64,000 nt of DNA from Amia ocellicauda (lineage: Eukaryota; Chordata; Actinopteri; Amiiformes; Amiidae): positions 34,520,233-34,584,232 of the forward strand of contig NC_089850.1 in the NCBI RefSeq assembly GCF_036373705.1, in the 5' to 3' direction. Each line of letters begins with the position of its first letter. Positions within the stretch are counted from its first letter, which is position 1. A model generated the notes under the pieces. It saw only the letters and a program-made list of their open reading frames with translations. It was not told the origin of the DNA and made no database searches. This document shows positions 12,456 to 25,646 of the stretch, piece after piece. A program made the position numbers and the translations under genes.

Positions 12456-12535
12456 CAGTGTCATGGCTAGTGTCCGTGTTCAGTGTCCCAGTCGGTGTCA
12501 GTGTTCAGAGAGATGTAATCTAAGTGAGTATGCTG
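12456..12535 (+). repeat. diverged local duplication, copy B
   Basis: This is the counterpart of 11531-11633. It has the order GTGTTCAGTGTC, then AGTCGGTG, then AGAGATGTA, then GTGAGTATGCTG. Confidence 0.45.
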
Positions 12536-12724
12536 CGACACACTGTAGAAACCAGGTCTGTGACCCTGCCTGAGATGAATCTACTGCCCCTGTCTCATAG
12601 AATCCAGCAGCCAGGCACAGCATCTCTGGGTCGGCCTGAGAGCCCAAGCAAGAGGTGAAGCTGGAGTCTCCAGGAGCGCACGTCTGGCTCTGGTTAAAGC
12701 AGGGCCCCGTTATCTCGACAGCTC

Positions 12725-12865
12725 CTGCAGCGGACGACTGTTTTTCCTGGCGCATCATTATCACCAGACCCTCCCGCTCCTGCTCAACAGCGAAAGCAAT
12801 TGATCTTGATTACAATTAATAGCTTTCTCCGACGTTTTAATTAAGAGGCTGCATCAGCTCAAGGC
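12725..12865. promoter_or_regulatory. candidate conserved noncoding element
   Basis: This mixed-complexity, non-repetitive block holds several homeodomain-type cores (CAATTGATC, TACAATTAATAG, TTTTAATTAAG) and is free of simple repeats. The appearance resembles vertebrate developmental enhancers. No conservation test was possible. Confidence 0.22.
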
Positions 12866-12893
12866 AGGTAGATAAACACACACCCATACACGC

Positions 12894-12898
<5 letters not shown>

Positions 12899-12940
<42 letters not shown>
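12899..12940 (+). repeat. (CA)21 microsatellite
   Basis: Pure CA dinucleotide run directly after an imperfect CA/CG leader. Confidence 0.95.
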
Positions 12941-12943
<3 letters not shown>

Positions 12944-13099
12944 TGAAAAAACTGAAGACAAACAGGTCTTAAGTATCTCCTGTAACAGCAGAGCCTCCCG
13001 CCCTCCTCCAGCTCAGTACGGCTGGTTAGAGAATGGCACTGTGGACAAGACCTGTACTGCTTGGTACGGAAACAGTAATTAACACTGAAACTCAGAGTC

Positions 13100-13480
13100 A
13101 CTTGTATACGAAGCCTTTATTAAAGAGAATAATGGACCTCGCATTTAATAACAAGTAATTAATCATCAGCAGAAGTCAGGTACTGCCAGGCTATTGACAT
13201 CCTCGATCTACTGTGGGTATGAGCTCAGGCGAACAGCTCTGTGCCAGGCAACGCACTGTTTCTGTTTCGTTTTTAATTGAGGTTTGTTTTATTGTTTTGG
13301 GGGGTGATTTTGAAAAGAAATCTATTATTATTCAATGTCAATCTGCGGTTGTTAAGCACTACCTCAAGAGGCATCAGCGAGAGAATGGCTGTAATTGTCC
13401 CTCATTGGAAAGGGATGTTTTATAATAAGCCAGTAATTGATGTGTTGATTACTGCATTATTCTTTTGATCAGTTTCAGTG
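13100..13480. promoter_or_regulatory. candidate conserved noncoding element
   Basis: A non-repetitive AT-rich block with clustered homeodomain-type sites (AAGTAATTAATCATC, TTTTTAATTGAGG, GCCAGTAATTGATG). The open frames across it match no known protein. Regulatory function is inferred from appearance only. Confidence 0.22.
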
Positions 13481-14371
13481 GAGCATGCTGATTAATGGCT
13501 TTGCAAATCGGACTGTGGCTTATTCAGATTCTCGTGTGGATGTAGCTAATAACATTTACATTACCAATACAATATACATTTATATAGATCTTATAGTCCG
13601 GGACTGAACTCCACACAGTGTATCAGAATCCAAATGCCAGCTCCAATGGAGAAGTTTTTGACCTGAGACTTTATAACATGTAGAGTCAGGCAAGAACAGG
13701 CAACAACTACAGGAATGGGATTTCCAGTTTTAATCTGTATAGCAGGTTAATTACAATCAGGATCACAGACTCCCCCAACAATGGCAATGGCTGCTTCCCA
13801 CACATCACTCAGGAGCCACTGTAGTGATAATGGCTGGGACAGGTGGCACGTGTCCACTTCTTCAGACCGGCTACTGATGGGAAATGGAGAGCCCCCTGCT
13901 TAACCCGTCCAGCTCCTATCAGCGTGGATGAAAGTCTGTCTCCTTTACCTCCGCAGTCATAACGAGTGTAATTTGAGGGGGGGATCATTTACCAAGCTTT
14001 TAAGGCTTTTAAGAAGTCATGTTTCAAGCAGCAGTGCATCGGTGTCAGTCTGGCACAGCGCTGATTTATTGAGTGCTGTCCTGACTGCCTGGCTGTGGGG
14101 GCCGGCGACCTATACTGATACGCAGTTGTAATTGGAATGGTATCCGGTGATGCATTGACATTACTAAATGCTGTTCATTAAAAATCCCTGAACACTTATC
14201 CATCCATGATGAGATCTTTGGAGTTTGCGGGACACAGATTCAGGCCAGAGAAGGAACTGGGAAGATGTTCATGGCGTGGCCTTGGGAGATGGACACAGGC
14301 CGGTTTGAGGTTTGAGGTTGTGGTCGGTTCAAAGGTGAACCATCTGCCATCTGAGACAGAGGGGTGGTGTG

Positions 14372-14376
<5 letters not shown>

Positions 14377-14417
<41 letters not shown>
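14377..14417 (+). repeat. (GT)20 microsatellite
   Basis: Pure GT dinucleotide run in intergenic DNA. Confidence 0.95.
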
Positions 14418-14419
<2 letters not shown>

Positions 14420-14689
14420 GTTCTGTCCTGGTAGGACACCTAAGTACATGTGTGGTACAACTATGGGATACACCCGAGGAAAACGACTCAATTATTGTGC
14501 AAATTGACTCAAACTCAGAGGTACAGTACCTACACTAAGACACAAAGCAGGGGGCTGAGGCACAGACAGACACACAGACACAGCACCGTTCTACAGCCAA
14601 TAATCTGTACCCCACCCACACACACACTCACGCACACACACACATGGAGGGGGGTTACTGGCAAAGGACAGCCGCGTTGTCTCCTGCGA

Positions 14690-14880
14690 TAATAATAATT
14701 GCAGAGAGATGTTGTGAACGGAGGCAATTTTTCATCCAGTAATTGGTGCCCAGCATAATGTCCCAGCATTCGATATTTCATAACCTGCACAGGGCCGCAT
14801 ATCAGAGGCTGCACAAAGGCCCGAGCCAGGAATCTACACTGGCGGAGCGTCGTTAGGAGCGGGAGGTAATGGGCTGTATT
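14690..14880. promoter_or_regulatory. candidate conserved noncoding element
   Basis: A unique-sequence block with ATAATAATAATTGCAG, CCAGTAATTGGTG and evenly mixed composition, placed between two microsatellites. It looks like a developmental regulatory element but was not tested for conservation. Confidence 0.2.
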
Positions 14881-14960
14881 GATCACTGCAGCCTGTCCCC
14901 CCCCCAACCAGGGACTGCCAATTTCCTATTTAAAACAACACTGATCCTCATTAAAGCTGA

Positions 14961-14962
<2 letters not shown>

Positions 14963-14998
<36 letters not shown>
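14963..14998 (+). repeat. (AG)n microsatellite
   Basis: About 18 AG units followed by G-rich sequence. Confidence 0.93.
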
Positions 14999-15003
<5 letters not shown>

Positions 15004-15436
15004 AATGGAGTTGGGGGGGTGGGGGGTGAGGGCCTCACACACACCACAGGGACAGAGCTAAATTAAGGAGTTTAGTCTTAATGAAACCATTTAGAGATGG
15101 GAGCTGAGAGGGATCAGACTCCTGCTGGGGAGTGGAGGAGGAGAGCGAGCAGGAGGTGGGGTAAGAACAGAATTTCAGTTTTCTATCTCCTTTTTGCTTT
15201 GCTCTCCATGTCTTTATTTCTCTTTCTCTCTCTCCCATCTTCTCTGCCTCTGCCTCTACCGTTGTCACACCATAAAGCATTCTTTCTGTCCTTCTCTACC
15301 TCTGGTCCTCTCCATCTGCCTCTCTCCCTCTTTCCCCTATTAAGCCATCTCCCCCCTTCTCAGCCTCTCCTCCTCCCTTCACCTCTCTTGCTTGTCCACA
15401 CTCTATCCTTCACTCTTTTCTCCTTGTCCATCTCTG

Positions 15437-15440
<4 letters not shown>

Positions 15441-15484
<44 letters not shown>
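15441..15484 (+). repeat. (CT)22 microsatellite
   Basis: Pure CT run at the end of a 300-base pyrimidine-rich block that starts near 15170. Confidence 0.93.
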
Positions 15485-15488
<4 letters not shown>

Positions 15489-16435
15489 GTCCCTCAGCTC
15501 AGCCCATCTTCTACAGTAGTGCAGTGTGGAATAACAGGCTCGGCACGCCGGCTCTCCTCATTTCCCACTGTCACTCTCTCCTCTTCTATGGAGTTCCTAT
15601 GGCATCAGCAACAGCAACGACAGACACACAAATAACAATAGTGTCTTTCGTGTGTACACTGCCTTGTCTCAGCAAAGCCCCTCAAGGATTCTTTATTAAT
15701 AAAATACAGGCAAACCTGTTAAGGCAAACACACAACATAGAATGGGGTCTCTATAAATACATTAACATCATGTAGCTCTGATTACATCTTTTCCTCGCAT
15801 TGTAAAGTGTATTGTGCTTTTCTGCACTGTGTAACTCAGTATAGGCCCTGTCTGTGTATGCCATGTTGTAGCCCTGGACAGAGGCATCAGTCACACAAGT
15901 AATAATAAGACTGTAGCAAATGATCATTACAATCATATAGACATTGCGATACAAGCCTTAAAAAATGACTTTGGCTTCCACGTAAGAAAAGCTAAATCGA
16001 CTAAAATCAATTCATATAGATGAATGGGGAAGATCTATAAAGTTTTTACAAATAATAATAATAGTATTTGTGGTAATAACAGCAAGAGTAATGGTCACAG
16101 GAATGTAATGCATTCAGCTGTCAATAGAAGGCAGATTCAAAATTCTTTTCATTCCTTATTAAAGATTATATATTGAACTGGTTGAATTATCGATTAGTGT
16201 CAGTGAAAATAGCTGGGCAGAAGGAGCATTGTCCGCAACTGGAAACTGGTGGTTAAGTGCAACGTATTGAGTTTGTTTTCTTTCATTAATTGTGTCTCAT
16301 TGGAGCAAGTGTGTGGGTTGGGCAGTTATGTTTCTAATTCAGCCCTGTGACGTTGAGGCAGTGAGCTTTTCAACAGGTTCCAGTGAGAAGGGGAAGCAAG
16401 GGCTCAAGGGTCCATAAATAAGACCATGGCCTCTA

Positions 16436-16570
16436 CAACAAGCAGAGGAGTCTGTTCCAGACCTCCACCACTGTCTGTGTGAACAAGTGTCTCCCGTGTT
16501 CCGTTCCCAATGCCTTTAAACTCACTTTCTGGGAGGGTTGTGCTAGAACTGAACTCAGACCCTCCCCTGA
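16436..16570. repeat. dispersed repeat fragment (unclassified)
   Basis: The stretch beginning GAGGAGTCTGTTCCAGACC and reaching GTGTCTCCCGTGTTCC shares ordered words with 31458-31530. The two therefore look like members of one old dispersed family. The family and orientation are unknown. Confidence 0.35.
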
Positions 16571-18398
16571 GGCCCCTCTCAAGACTGTCCGCCGTGATAA
16601 ACTAGCCCAGTTATATTGCACTTAAACTGATTTGCTTTACTTTTGCTGTGGTTCCCTCCAGTTTTATACCTCTGTACCACCCAAGTGAAGGGTGATACTG
16701 TGATTTACTGCCCTGAAGGCGTACAGCAGCTGTGCAAGGCTGCCCTTGTTAAGCTCCCTTTACCTTGGTAAATCATCGTCGTTAACGTCTGGCACGAACA
16801 GAGAACCTGGCCGACACCTGTGACCTTGCACAGAGAGGGGGATCGCCAGGGAAATGCATCTCTCTCGCCTTCTCTCTTTGTCTCTGAAATAAACTCTGAT
16901 AGATTGATTGGCTGTTTTAGTGTCTGGTTGGTGGTTGATTGAATTAAGTGCTGCAGGAAAACCGCACGCTTTACAAAAGCAAAGCTGGAGACAGAGGGAG
17001 GTGGGAGATAGAGAGAGAGGGCAGCAGGAGGAGTGGAGACAGATGGAGGAGAGTTTGGGTTGGGGCGATTTATAAGTTAATTTAACCCAACTTGGAGGTG
17101 AGTCTCTCTATGCACGCAGTCAGAGGCACACAGTCCCAAATTAGTGACAAACTCACCACACAACATCACACTGCACTACAATACTACAGTAAATGACTGC
17201 TCTCAAAAAGCGTGGCTTTTGAGCACTAAGTCTCAAGTCTAGTAAATTGACGTCAATGCTACGGGTTCATGTACCAACTGGGCCCTGCTAATTACAGGCT
17301 CGGCGACTCAGCTCTCTGGGATCCAGACACAGCTCCTACAGGGAACACCTCCAGACAATGAGAGGAGGCAGAGTGTTGAGGCACGCTCTTAACACGCTGC
17401 TGGATCATCTGTTTCTGAGTACAGCCACACAAAAGCGCTGAAAGGCAAGTGGAGGGAGAAACTGCTGGATGCAGCACTTACAGCTTTGTGTCTGTGCCTT
17501 GAGAGAGAGCGTTTCTGAATGTTGGTGACTGAACGCCCTCTCCTTCACTTTTTCCCTTCTCTCTCTCTATCTCACAACCTGTTGCTAACAACAACAGGCT
17601 AACCTATAACATCAGGCTGTAGGGGAGTGGTCTTCTCTCTTCTAAAGTGCTGACAGCGGGTCTGTATTTTACTGATTCACACACGTTTAAGAACAGGACA
17701 AGATTAGTGTCAGGTGGCATCAGCACATGGATCAAACTGAAGCACTTAAATGCAGTGACTTTTCCCTAATTAACAAACTGACTTCACTGTGCTGAAAATT
17801 AACAAGAAAACTAAGTGGAAACTTTGTCTTTATGCAACTGGACACAGAACCACAGAACAGAGCTCAAAAGTGCTCCATTGGTGGTCTGAGGAAAACCCAC
17901 ACCTGATCAGACAGGCACAGGGAATTATTAACTTATTCATCCCTTTAATCTGTGGTGACTTGCATGGGTACAACTGGGCTTTCACTGGACCAATCTGTCT
18001 GAAGAGTCTTGCTCAAGGGTACAGGATCCCTATATGAAACAAATGTATATTGTTAATAATTGGTAGATGATGTATGATCCTTATATCTTGCATATATAAA
18101 TACCCCCCACCCCCCCTCTGTCTATTTAAAATGCATGGGATATATTTCAAATATATATTTTTTAACTCCACACAAGGAGTCAAACCATAATCTGCTCCAC
18201 CTCAGCCCAGCACATTGCCTCCTCAGCAACTGATCCAGACTGGCAGAGTTGAATTCAATGGGCGTGTACCCCTTAGGTGGGCTACCAAGACCATGCATGC
18301 TGCAGTTTTATTTGTGCGGCGATTATGCTGTGATATATATAGAGGTATATTGAAGCTGTAAAGTTTATATTGATGTTACATGTGAGGCTGTTTTCTTT

Positions 18399-18405
18399 CT
18401 CTCTC

Positions 18406-18471
<66 letters not shown>
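18399..18471 (+). repeat. (CT)n microsatellite
   Basis: About 35 CT units with one TG interruption, followed by CCCC and a short CA/CG run. Confidence 0.95.
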
Positions 18472-18473
<2 letters not shown>

Positions 18474-19849
18474 CCTCACATATGTGACACACACACACAC
18501 ACGCACGCACACTCATCCTCTCTCTCTCCCTCTCTCACACTGTCTATCTCTTTCTCTGTGATTTTAATTCAATTCAAAGGTGCTTTATTGACAGGACTAA
18601 AATTAGAAGTACTGCCAGACCAATCCCACAGTGCGTCATTACTCTGGTAAGCTGTGTAATCTCTGTCTGTCTCTCTCTCCATTTCCCTCTTTCACCACCC
18701 CTCCCTTATCACTCTCTAGCCCTTCTCACAAAATCGCACTGTGTCTTTATTCATTTTAAGGACGTGTAATCTCTGTCTTCCTCTCCTTCCCCTTGCGCTG
18801 CCAGTCCCTCTCTCTCTGTCTCACCCTTCTCTCTTCCCTCTTTCCCTCTCGCTGACACAGAACTGTCCCTCTTGTGCTATATTTTTTCAACAGCAGGATT
18901 TGGGATCACAGTAAACTGAGAAAACCACAGAATCGAACATTCTCTAATGTTTGTCCACAATATTAAATAGCAATATCACCTATATGCTGAACATATATGG
19001 CAAACATATTGGCTTGTACAGCACAAGGACACCTGGGTTTGTTCTCTGTATATTGCAGTATATTATATATGTGTGTGTGTGTGTGTGTGTGTTTCTTTCA
19101 CAAAGAGAGTAATTGCAAGTCTACAAAAAGATACACTAGAAATATAAACTTAACAATAAACAGACAATGTATATCTATATAATACATAAGGGGAATTTTC
19201 CTTTCTTTTGTTTCCATTCCATAATATCACTTGAGATTCCAGCAGAGCCTTCCTCCAGCAGATAAGACAGGGAGAAGACCTTCCCCACACCCATGGCTTG
19301 GTTGAAAATGCTGGAGTAAATCAATAGGAGTAAATCAATAGGAAGTCAATGGGGTTTTTGCGCCTGCATACTTTTTGAAATCTAGCCATCTGCATCTTCA
19401 TTCCCCCACATAACTCCAACCAGCACACAGCGGGTCAATTTCCTGTGCATGTCTCTGGTGGTGAGTGCAGAGTTCAAGCCCAGCGATGGTCCAAGCCTGC
19501 TGGCGTGCCTGTTTCTGTGGGAGATGGCACGGCTCTTTTCACAGGCAGCAAAAAATCTAAAACTCGCAACATGGTCAGGGAGACGGAGAGATGAAAAATG
19601 CTGTGACTCCAGTTCACTACCTAACTTCTTCCAATCAATAGTTGTTCATGAACATAAGCAACTGTGCAGTTACACATGTCTGCATGTGTGTGTGTGACAT
19701 AACTACACAATACAGTCCCTGACTGTGAAGCAAAGCATGTGAAAGTATTTTTTTGATATGGGCGCTGGTCCATTATAGCTAACAGGGAACTATGGAGCAA
19801 GTGTAGTTTAGCGAGATGCCCTCCACGGGTGAAGCCCTATAAAATACAT

Positions 19850-19990
19850 CTTATCCAGCTCTTTTAGCACAGTGGAAGAGCAGGTGCCTTGATCTCCGGC
19901 TGACCATTGTTGGAATCCCACTCTGACACCAACCAGCAGCTTCCGTAACACTCCCCAGACTGGCAGGGAAAAACTCCTCAACGTTTAATA
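19850..19990 (+). mobile_element. possible tRNA-derived SINE
   Basis: TTTAGCACAGTGGAAGAG resembles a Pol III A box, and TGTTGGAATCCCA about 40 bases further resembles a B box at normal tRNA spacing. The flanks do not form a clean tRNA cloverleaf, so this is a decayed SINE head rather than a tRNA gene, if it is anything. Confidence 0.3.
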
Positions 19991-20589
19991 AACCACAAAG
20001 CCATTTTCCACTCTGCTGTTGCACAGTCGTCTTGACTGTGGTTGGTCGCAGGCTGTGTGTTGTTTATGGACATGATTTGTTAAAGTCGTCCGGCTGCTTC
20101 TCCACTGCATGAGAAAATGCTGCCCTACACTCACTAACTCACTCCTGCCCCTCTTTGTCTGTGTTCAAAGGGAATTTCAAACAGCTGCCTCTTCATTATC
20201 TCTCTCTCTCTCTCTCTCTCCTCTTCCTGCTGTCTCTGTGTCCTCCACACATCCTCCCTGCAGCAACAAAATCAGCAAGAACTCTGCTTTTTTTGTAACC
20301 TCTCTTATTTGTTTTCTGAGATCATTGTAAAGCTGTATCGGTCCAGTGAGTTGAAATAAGTTGTAATATTATAGGATTTTATGCCAGTATGCCAAATTGT
20401 AGTAGTCAATTTTTGATCAAGGTCATTTTCTATTCCGGCACATTGTAACATGGTTGTGCAGACTGAAGAACTCTTAGTTAGACTATTACAGGCTGCTGAG
20501 ATGTAACTGGGCTCAGAGTGTATGAGCTCATTATAGTGACATCATCCCTCTCTGAGCCTGGTGGAGTGTTCAAACCCCCCGGGTCAGCA

Positions 20590-20690
20590 GACCAGTCTGT
20601 TGGCAGAGTGGGTTTGTTGCTCTGTCTGAGACGGTGGTTCAAATTCAAGCATTGATCAAGTACAGTTAGAGTCCCTCCTGACAGTCTGAG
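20590..20690 (+). mobile_element. possible tRNA-derived SINE
   Basis: TTGGCAGAGTGGG (A-box-like) is followed at tRNA-like spacing by GGTGGTTCAAATTC (B-box-like). It is similar in layout to the candidate at 19.85 kb. No tail or target-site duplication could be defined. Confidence 0.3.
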
Positions 20691-21929
20691 GAGCCGAACT
20701 CTCCGTGTTAATTTCTCTGCTGCTCGTGGCTGGAGTTTGACTCATGCTGGCTAGAGGCTGAGACACGGATTAAGCTGTTTGCTTTTAATAATGGAGATAA
20801 GATGGAACTCCTTTTCTTTGCTTTATGAGCAAATGAAAGGCTGTCATTTCACTTGTTTAACTTACAGTAAATCTAATCAGGTATTTGAGTGAACAGATCT
20901 GTGGACACTTGGTGCTGCACAGTGCTTCTACCAACAAGTCACCAGCAATAAAGTCGCACACCTATTGATTTGATCTCTGGCACAGCCCAGAGTCAGGTAC
21001 TGGACTCAAATATCTATGCATTGCTCCCCAGAACTTCACAACTGGACCCAACTGAACATCCAGTGGCTGAGAAGCGCAACATCTTCATTTTGGAAAGCAG
21101 AAGGAAGCCAGGGTGTGGGAGACGAATAAACCCACAGCAGCAGGGTAAACCCCAGTTCTGTCCCCCAGCTGGGAGCATGTGTCCCTACCCATTTCTGCAC
21201 AGTGTCCCCATGCGTACTGTTCTGCCCGCCATTAACAAAGTGCTCTCTTCGCCAGGGACTGAGAGACGTGGAGTGCCGGCTGCCGCTCTTTGTGTGCGAA
21301 GTTCTGTATTGTTCCGAGACTGAGAGCAGGAGCAGGCTAGTTAATGACTTTGGAGGGGAGAGTGTCCGTGTTGCATGATTCTTTTTTAATGCATTTTTAT
21401 TTATGTAGCGAGGTTTCTAAGCAACAAATCAGTGCCTATATCTGCAAATCTTCACTCTCTTTCTCTCTTTCTCTTCCTCTCTCACTCCCTTTCTCTTCCT
21501 CTCACCTACTAATGCATATCATTCTATTATCCTATATCAGGATATACTTAGCCATCTAATTTAACAGACCGTGACAATATAAATATATTCTCAATTCTGT
21601 CCTGCTGGAGGTGTCTGAACAAGTCATGCACTTAAAAGTTTGTCTGCCTCAGGAAAAGTCAGAGACAGTTGGGCGCCACCACAGAGTTGGGTATAGTGGA
21701 AACTGCAGTCCCCTGTCTGCCATCATGGGAACCAACATGGCTGCATTTTCACTCTGATAGAAAATTATTTTTTTAAAGAAAATGTCATTCACTGTCAACT
21801 CTTAAAGGTGCTCTGAGATTCCTATGTGACACTGCCCCATCCACTTTGGTTCTTCCTCTGCTTGGCTCAGGCAGGTGACGTATCTCTCTGTGGCTCCATC
21901 GCTCAGCTCGGGACACACAATCACAATCA

Positions 21930-22150
21930 GAATGTCTGATGTTGCAGGTAGATTTCAGAGAGCTCGACTCCTCATTTTGGCGGCAATGGGGGTGGGGGGG
22001 GGAGGTGTTGCGCCGTAATTATAGCATCTGTCATGTCGGAGTTGCAGCAGGTGAAACTCTGCGCTGTTATTAGATACTTCGAAGAGAGGCAAAATGATGA
22101 ACCGAATAATCAGCAAATCATAGGGAAATAACTGCGAAAGGCAGGAAAAG
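21930..22150. promoter_or_regulatory. candidate conserved noncoding element
   Basis: A unique, evenly mixed sequence with homeodomain-type cores (CCGTAATTATAGC, CCGAATAATCAGC), interrupted by a G run near 21990. Judged by look only. Confidence 0.18.
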
Positions 22151-22177
22151 ATCCCCACACTGAAATCAATCACACAT

Positions 22178-22207
22178 ACACACAGAGAGAGAGAGAGAGA
22201 GAGAGAG
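22178..22207 (+). repeat. short CA-(GA)n microsatellite
   Basis: A short ACACACA stretch followed by about twelve GA units. Confidence 0.85.
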
Positions 22208-23699
22208 GGAGGCCAGATCAAAAGAGCAGAATTCCTGAGTCCTGAGTTGACATCCCCAGGAATCGGACTGCCACCGATGCTGAGGTGCTGCTGTAGGGGT
22301 AGAGGGTGGTTGGGGATTCATACAGACCAGACTATAACCTCCTTGTTGGATCTGACCCCAGGGTTAAGTCCCCTACTCTCCAGAAAATCACATTGGGAAC
22401 TCTAATGTAATGTCTGGACTGAAAGACAGACAGCAAGACAAACAGCAAAAGAATAGACAGACAGATGATAACCAAGCAGACAAACAGACAGACAGTCATA
22501 CAGACAGTGTCTCCTACTTCACAGATGGTTAGGGTAGCATAGGTTTTAGTTTAGTTTTGCTTTGTTTACTTTTATTTTTTTCTGTTCTGTTCTTCTTTTC
22601 TTTTTAGGATGTCTCACTTTGCCCAGCAACTATACTGGCTTTCACTCTGTGGCGTCTCGGTGTTGCTGTTGTCTTTGGGGGTCTCTCGCAGAGCCCCCTC
22701 CACCACGCACACTCCACTCACTGCCAATTAATTCCAAATCCTTTCCCAGGACTTTCGCATTGGACTGGAGTGGACTGCTTTTGTTGTCATTGTTGTTGTT
22801 GTTTTTGGAACCTGCACAGTGCATTCTGGGACAAAGACACAAATCTACTTTTATTTGATTAGATTTTTCTGCTTTTCGAAATGCATTTTTCAAAGTTTAG
22901 GTAACTTTCCTTTCAGAACCTGTATCTGCCATTGTTGGAGGGCGGGGGGTGCATCCTCTCTCTCCTCTCTCCCTCTCCCTCCCCCTCTCTGTCCCACTTT
23001 TCTCCACTTTCTCTCGTCTCTCCTCTCTCTTTCTATTGTCTGGCAGACTCACCGCAGGCTCAGGTAATGCAGAGGAAACAGCAGCAGCAGTATAAATCCT
23101 CTCTGTTCTGTTTCTCTCAGGGGCTCAAGAAGGTGGATTTGAGTTGTTCCAGCTGTTTTCTTCTTTTAAAAAATGGTTTCCTTTTTTCACCGAATGTGAC
23201 AAATCAAAGAGCCCCAGCATTCCAGCTCAGTGTGGGGCCAGAGTGAAAATGTGTGTGGGGGGGTTGTTTTACTTTTATATTTAAAATATATATTCTTTTT
23301 AATGTAGTTCCCTACTTTCAAAAAGCCAAACTACAAATTGTTACAAACAGTATTTGCAGGACGTGAACAATTATTTTTTCTACGTGAGAGTGTGTGTGGT
23401 TATGAGGGTGTGTAAATCTTTGTCGATGTAGTTTGTGTGTGTGTGTGTGTGTGTGTCTGTTAGGTAGTGTGAGCAGGTGGGGGGGGCGGGATGTCATTCA
23501 TGAAGTAGCCAATCAGGAACAGTAGCACAGTGGAGGTCAGGGAGGACTAGGCTGCATGTGTGTCTGACACAGGTGATAATTCAGCAGGTGTGAATGGATT
23601 ATTATCAGTAGTATTACTAGGACAGTATTACTTCCCCTTCCTCTTCTCTGCATCCTCCCTCCCCACTATGCAGTTATTGCTTAGAGACCCTGATTCTGT

Positions 23700-23890
23700 G
23701 TCTGTGATGTGAGATTACAGCAATTAGCAATTAGGAATGGCCACCGGGAATTTATGTCTTTCCATCGTCACCTCTCGGAGATGTGATAGCGGAGGATGTC
23801 ATTAGGAAATTTTATCACTGGCTGGTAATGGAATCCTGCGCGCCTGAGAAATTGTGTTGTCACTGATTCCTGACAGACGAGCCCGGGCGC
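23700..23890. promoter_or_regulatory. candidate conserved noncoding element
   Basis: Contains ACAGCAATTAGCAATTAGG (paired homeodomain-type cores) followed by non-repetitive balanced sequence. This is a typical enhancer-like appearance, untested. Confidence 0.22.
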
Positions 23891-24419
23891 ACCGAGAGGT
23901 CTGCACCCCCAGCACACATCTCTGTCCCCCCGTCCCACCATCCGCTGTCTGCTCTCGGGGAGAAGGGAGTGAGGGGAGAGGAGCAAGGAGAGGGGAGATT
24001 GGAGAAAGAGTAGAGCAAAAATAGGAGAAAAGAAAAGAAAAGAGGAGAGGAGAGGGGAAAGGAGAGGAAAGAAAGGGCAGAGAGAGTGAGGGGATGAGTA
24101 GTGAGGACAGAGGAGAGGATAGGACATTGGAGAGTGGGATGAGAGCGGAGAGAGGACAGAAGGGGAGGGATAAGGGAGGAGAGGAGCAGCTGCCAGGCGA
24201 GAGAGAGGGGACAGGCAGCCCCTGCATCTGCCCTGATTACATCGTTACCGCTCTCGGGCCTCCGAATAAATTAGAAAATAAATCAGGGGCCGTGGCCGAC
24301 AAGGTAGGGGAGAGGGGGGGGCATCTCTGTGCACAGGAGGAAGAAAAATAAAAAGGTGAAGAATCTGTGAAGAGATGTGGCTGTCGTCTTTGTGTGTTTG
24401 GGCGTCAGTCTCTCTCATT

Positions 24420-24530
24420 TTTTGTAATGATTGATGCCTTGTACTTCTCTGTATTTTTGCACTTATGTTGTAAGTCGCCCTGGATAAGGGCGTCTGCCAA
24501 GAAATAAAAATAATAATAATAATAATGTAC
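24420..24530 (+). mobile_element. L2-type LINE/SINE 3' tail
   Basis: The sequence TAAGTCGCCCTGGATAAGGG continues into CGTCTGCCAAGAAATAA and an (AAT)n tail. This is the stem-loop and terminal repeat typical of L2-clade LINEs and the SINEs that borrow their tails in fish. Only the 3' end is present, as usual for 5'-truncated insertions. Confidence 0.65.
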
Positions 24531-24889
24531 CATATACAAAGACACAGGAGTGGAGAACAGGAAGACCAGACAGGGAAGAAAGAAATCCTCCTCATGGACA
24601 CTGACACGCACACCATTTGAATTATACATTGCACTGTTTGGAATGCACTGGAAGGTGGAAGATGAAAGAGGGAGAGAGAGGAAGGAGAGAAGACAGGGAG
24701 AGAGGAAAGGGATGTGGTGGTAGAAGGAGATGGGAGGGGAGAGAGGAGAGAGCGTGAAAGGGGACAGAGAAAAGAGAGGGATAGTTGGGTAGAGAGAGAT
24801 GAGAGACAAAAGAAGGAGAGAGGAGTTACTGAAAAGCTCCCCTATCTTGACATCTGAAACAAGGTAGCATTGTGTTATAACCTAGGGAC

Positions 24890-24921
<32 letters not shown>

Positions 24922-25646
24922 CACATACACATCATATTCAGACTCTAACTTTGCTGAAAACAAATAAAGCCTGACTTGATTTGTCAGCAGAAGTTATTTT
25001 TTTCTCCCTGAAAGCCCCACCTGCATCTTCCACCCAGCAGCACGCCGGCACTGTGGCCCAGCTGCCGAAGCAAGGCTGAGACTTAGATTTCTGCAAATTC
25101 ATCTGTGCTCAGTGCAGTGACAAAGCACGCCCGGGCCATCACTCCCGCGCACTAACGAGCCAGGCTGCAGCGCTGGCCGTCCTCAGAGCTCGAAACAACC
25201 AATTTCAATAACAGAAATCAATACGAGGGATCAACAAGAGCGCTGCGGAAATGCACCAATCAATAGCATCTCTGGGTCAACCAGATGTCAGCAGCAGGCC
25301 CACATCAGCCAGCGCAGAGCCACACCTGGACTCCAACCTCCCTGGACCCCAAGCGACACAGAGAATATTGAGAGGTGGTGCCTAGGGAGCACGTATAGGC
25401 TTACATGGCATTGAACTTCATACACAGCCATCCTCCTTCAATACAGCATCCAGCCTGGGACAGGCAGGGAGGGTATTATAATGGGGATATATGGACAGTG
25501 GGCTTTCCTATCACTAGAGTTTTTAGTGTACAATTAAACAGTGCCTGCCCCCCATGGGAAATGCATACATTTACATACATATATGTACATATACAGTATA
25601 TATATATACATAAACTTGAGCTTGAGGTGAGCTGGTCTGGGAAGCT

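Noticed and set aside
19860..19925. tRNA gene
   Set aside because: A- and B-box-like words are present, but acceptor and anticodon stems do not pair convincingly. Kept only as a possible SINE head.
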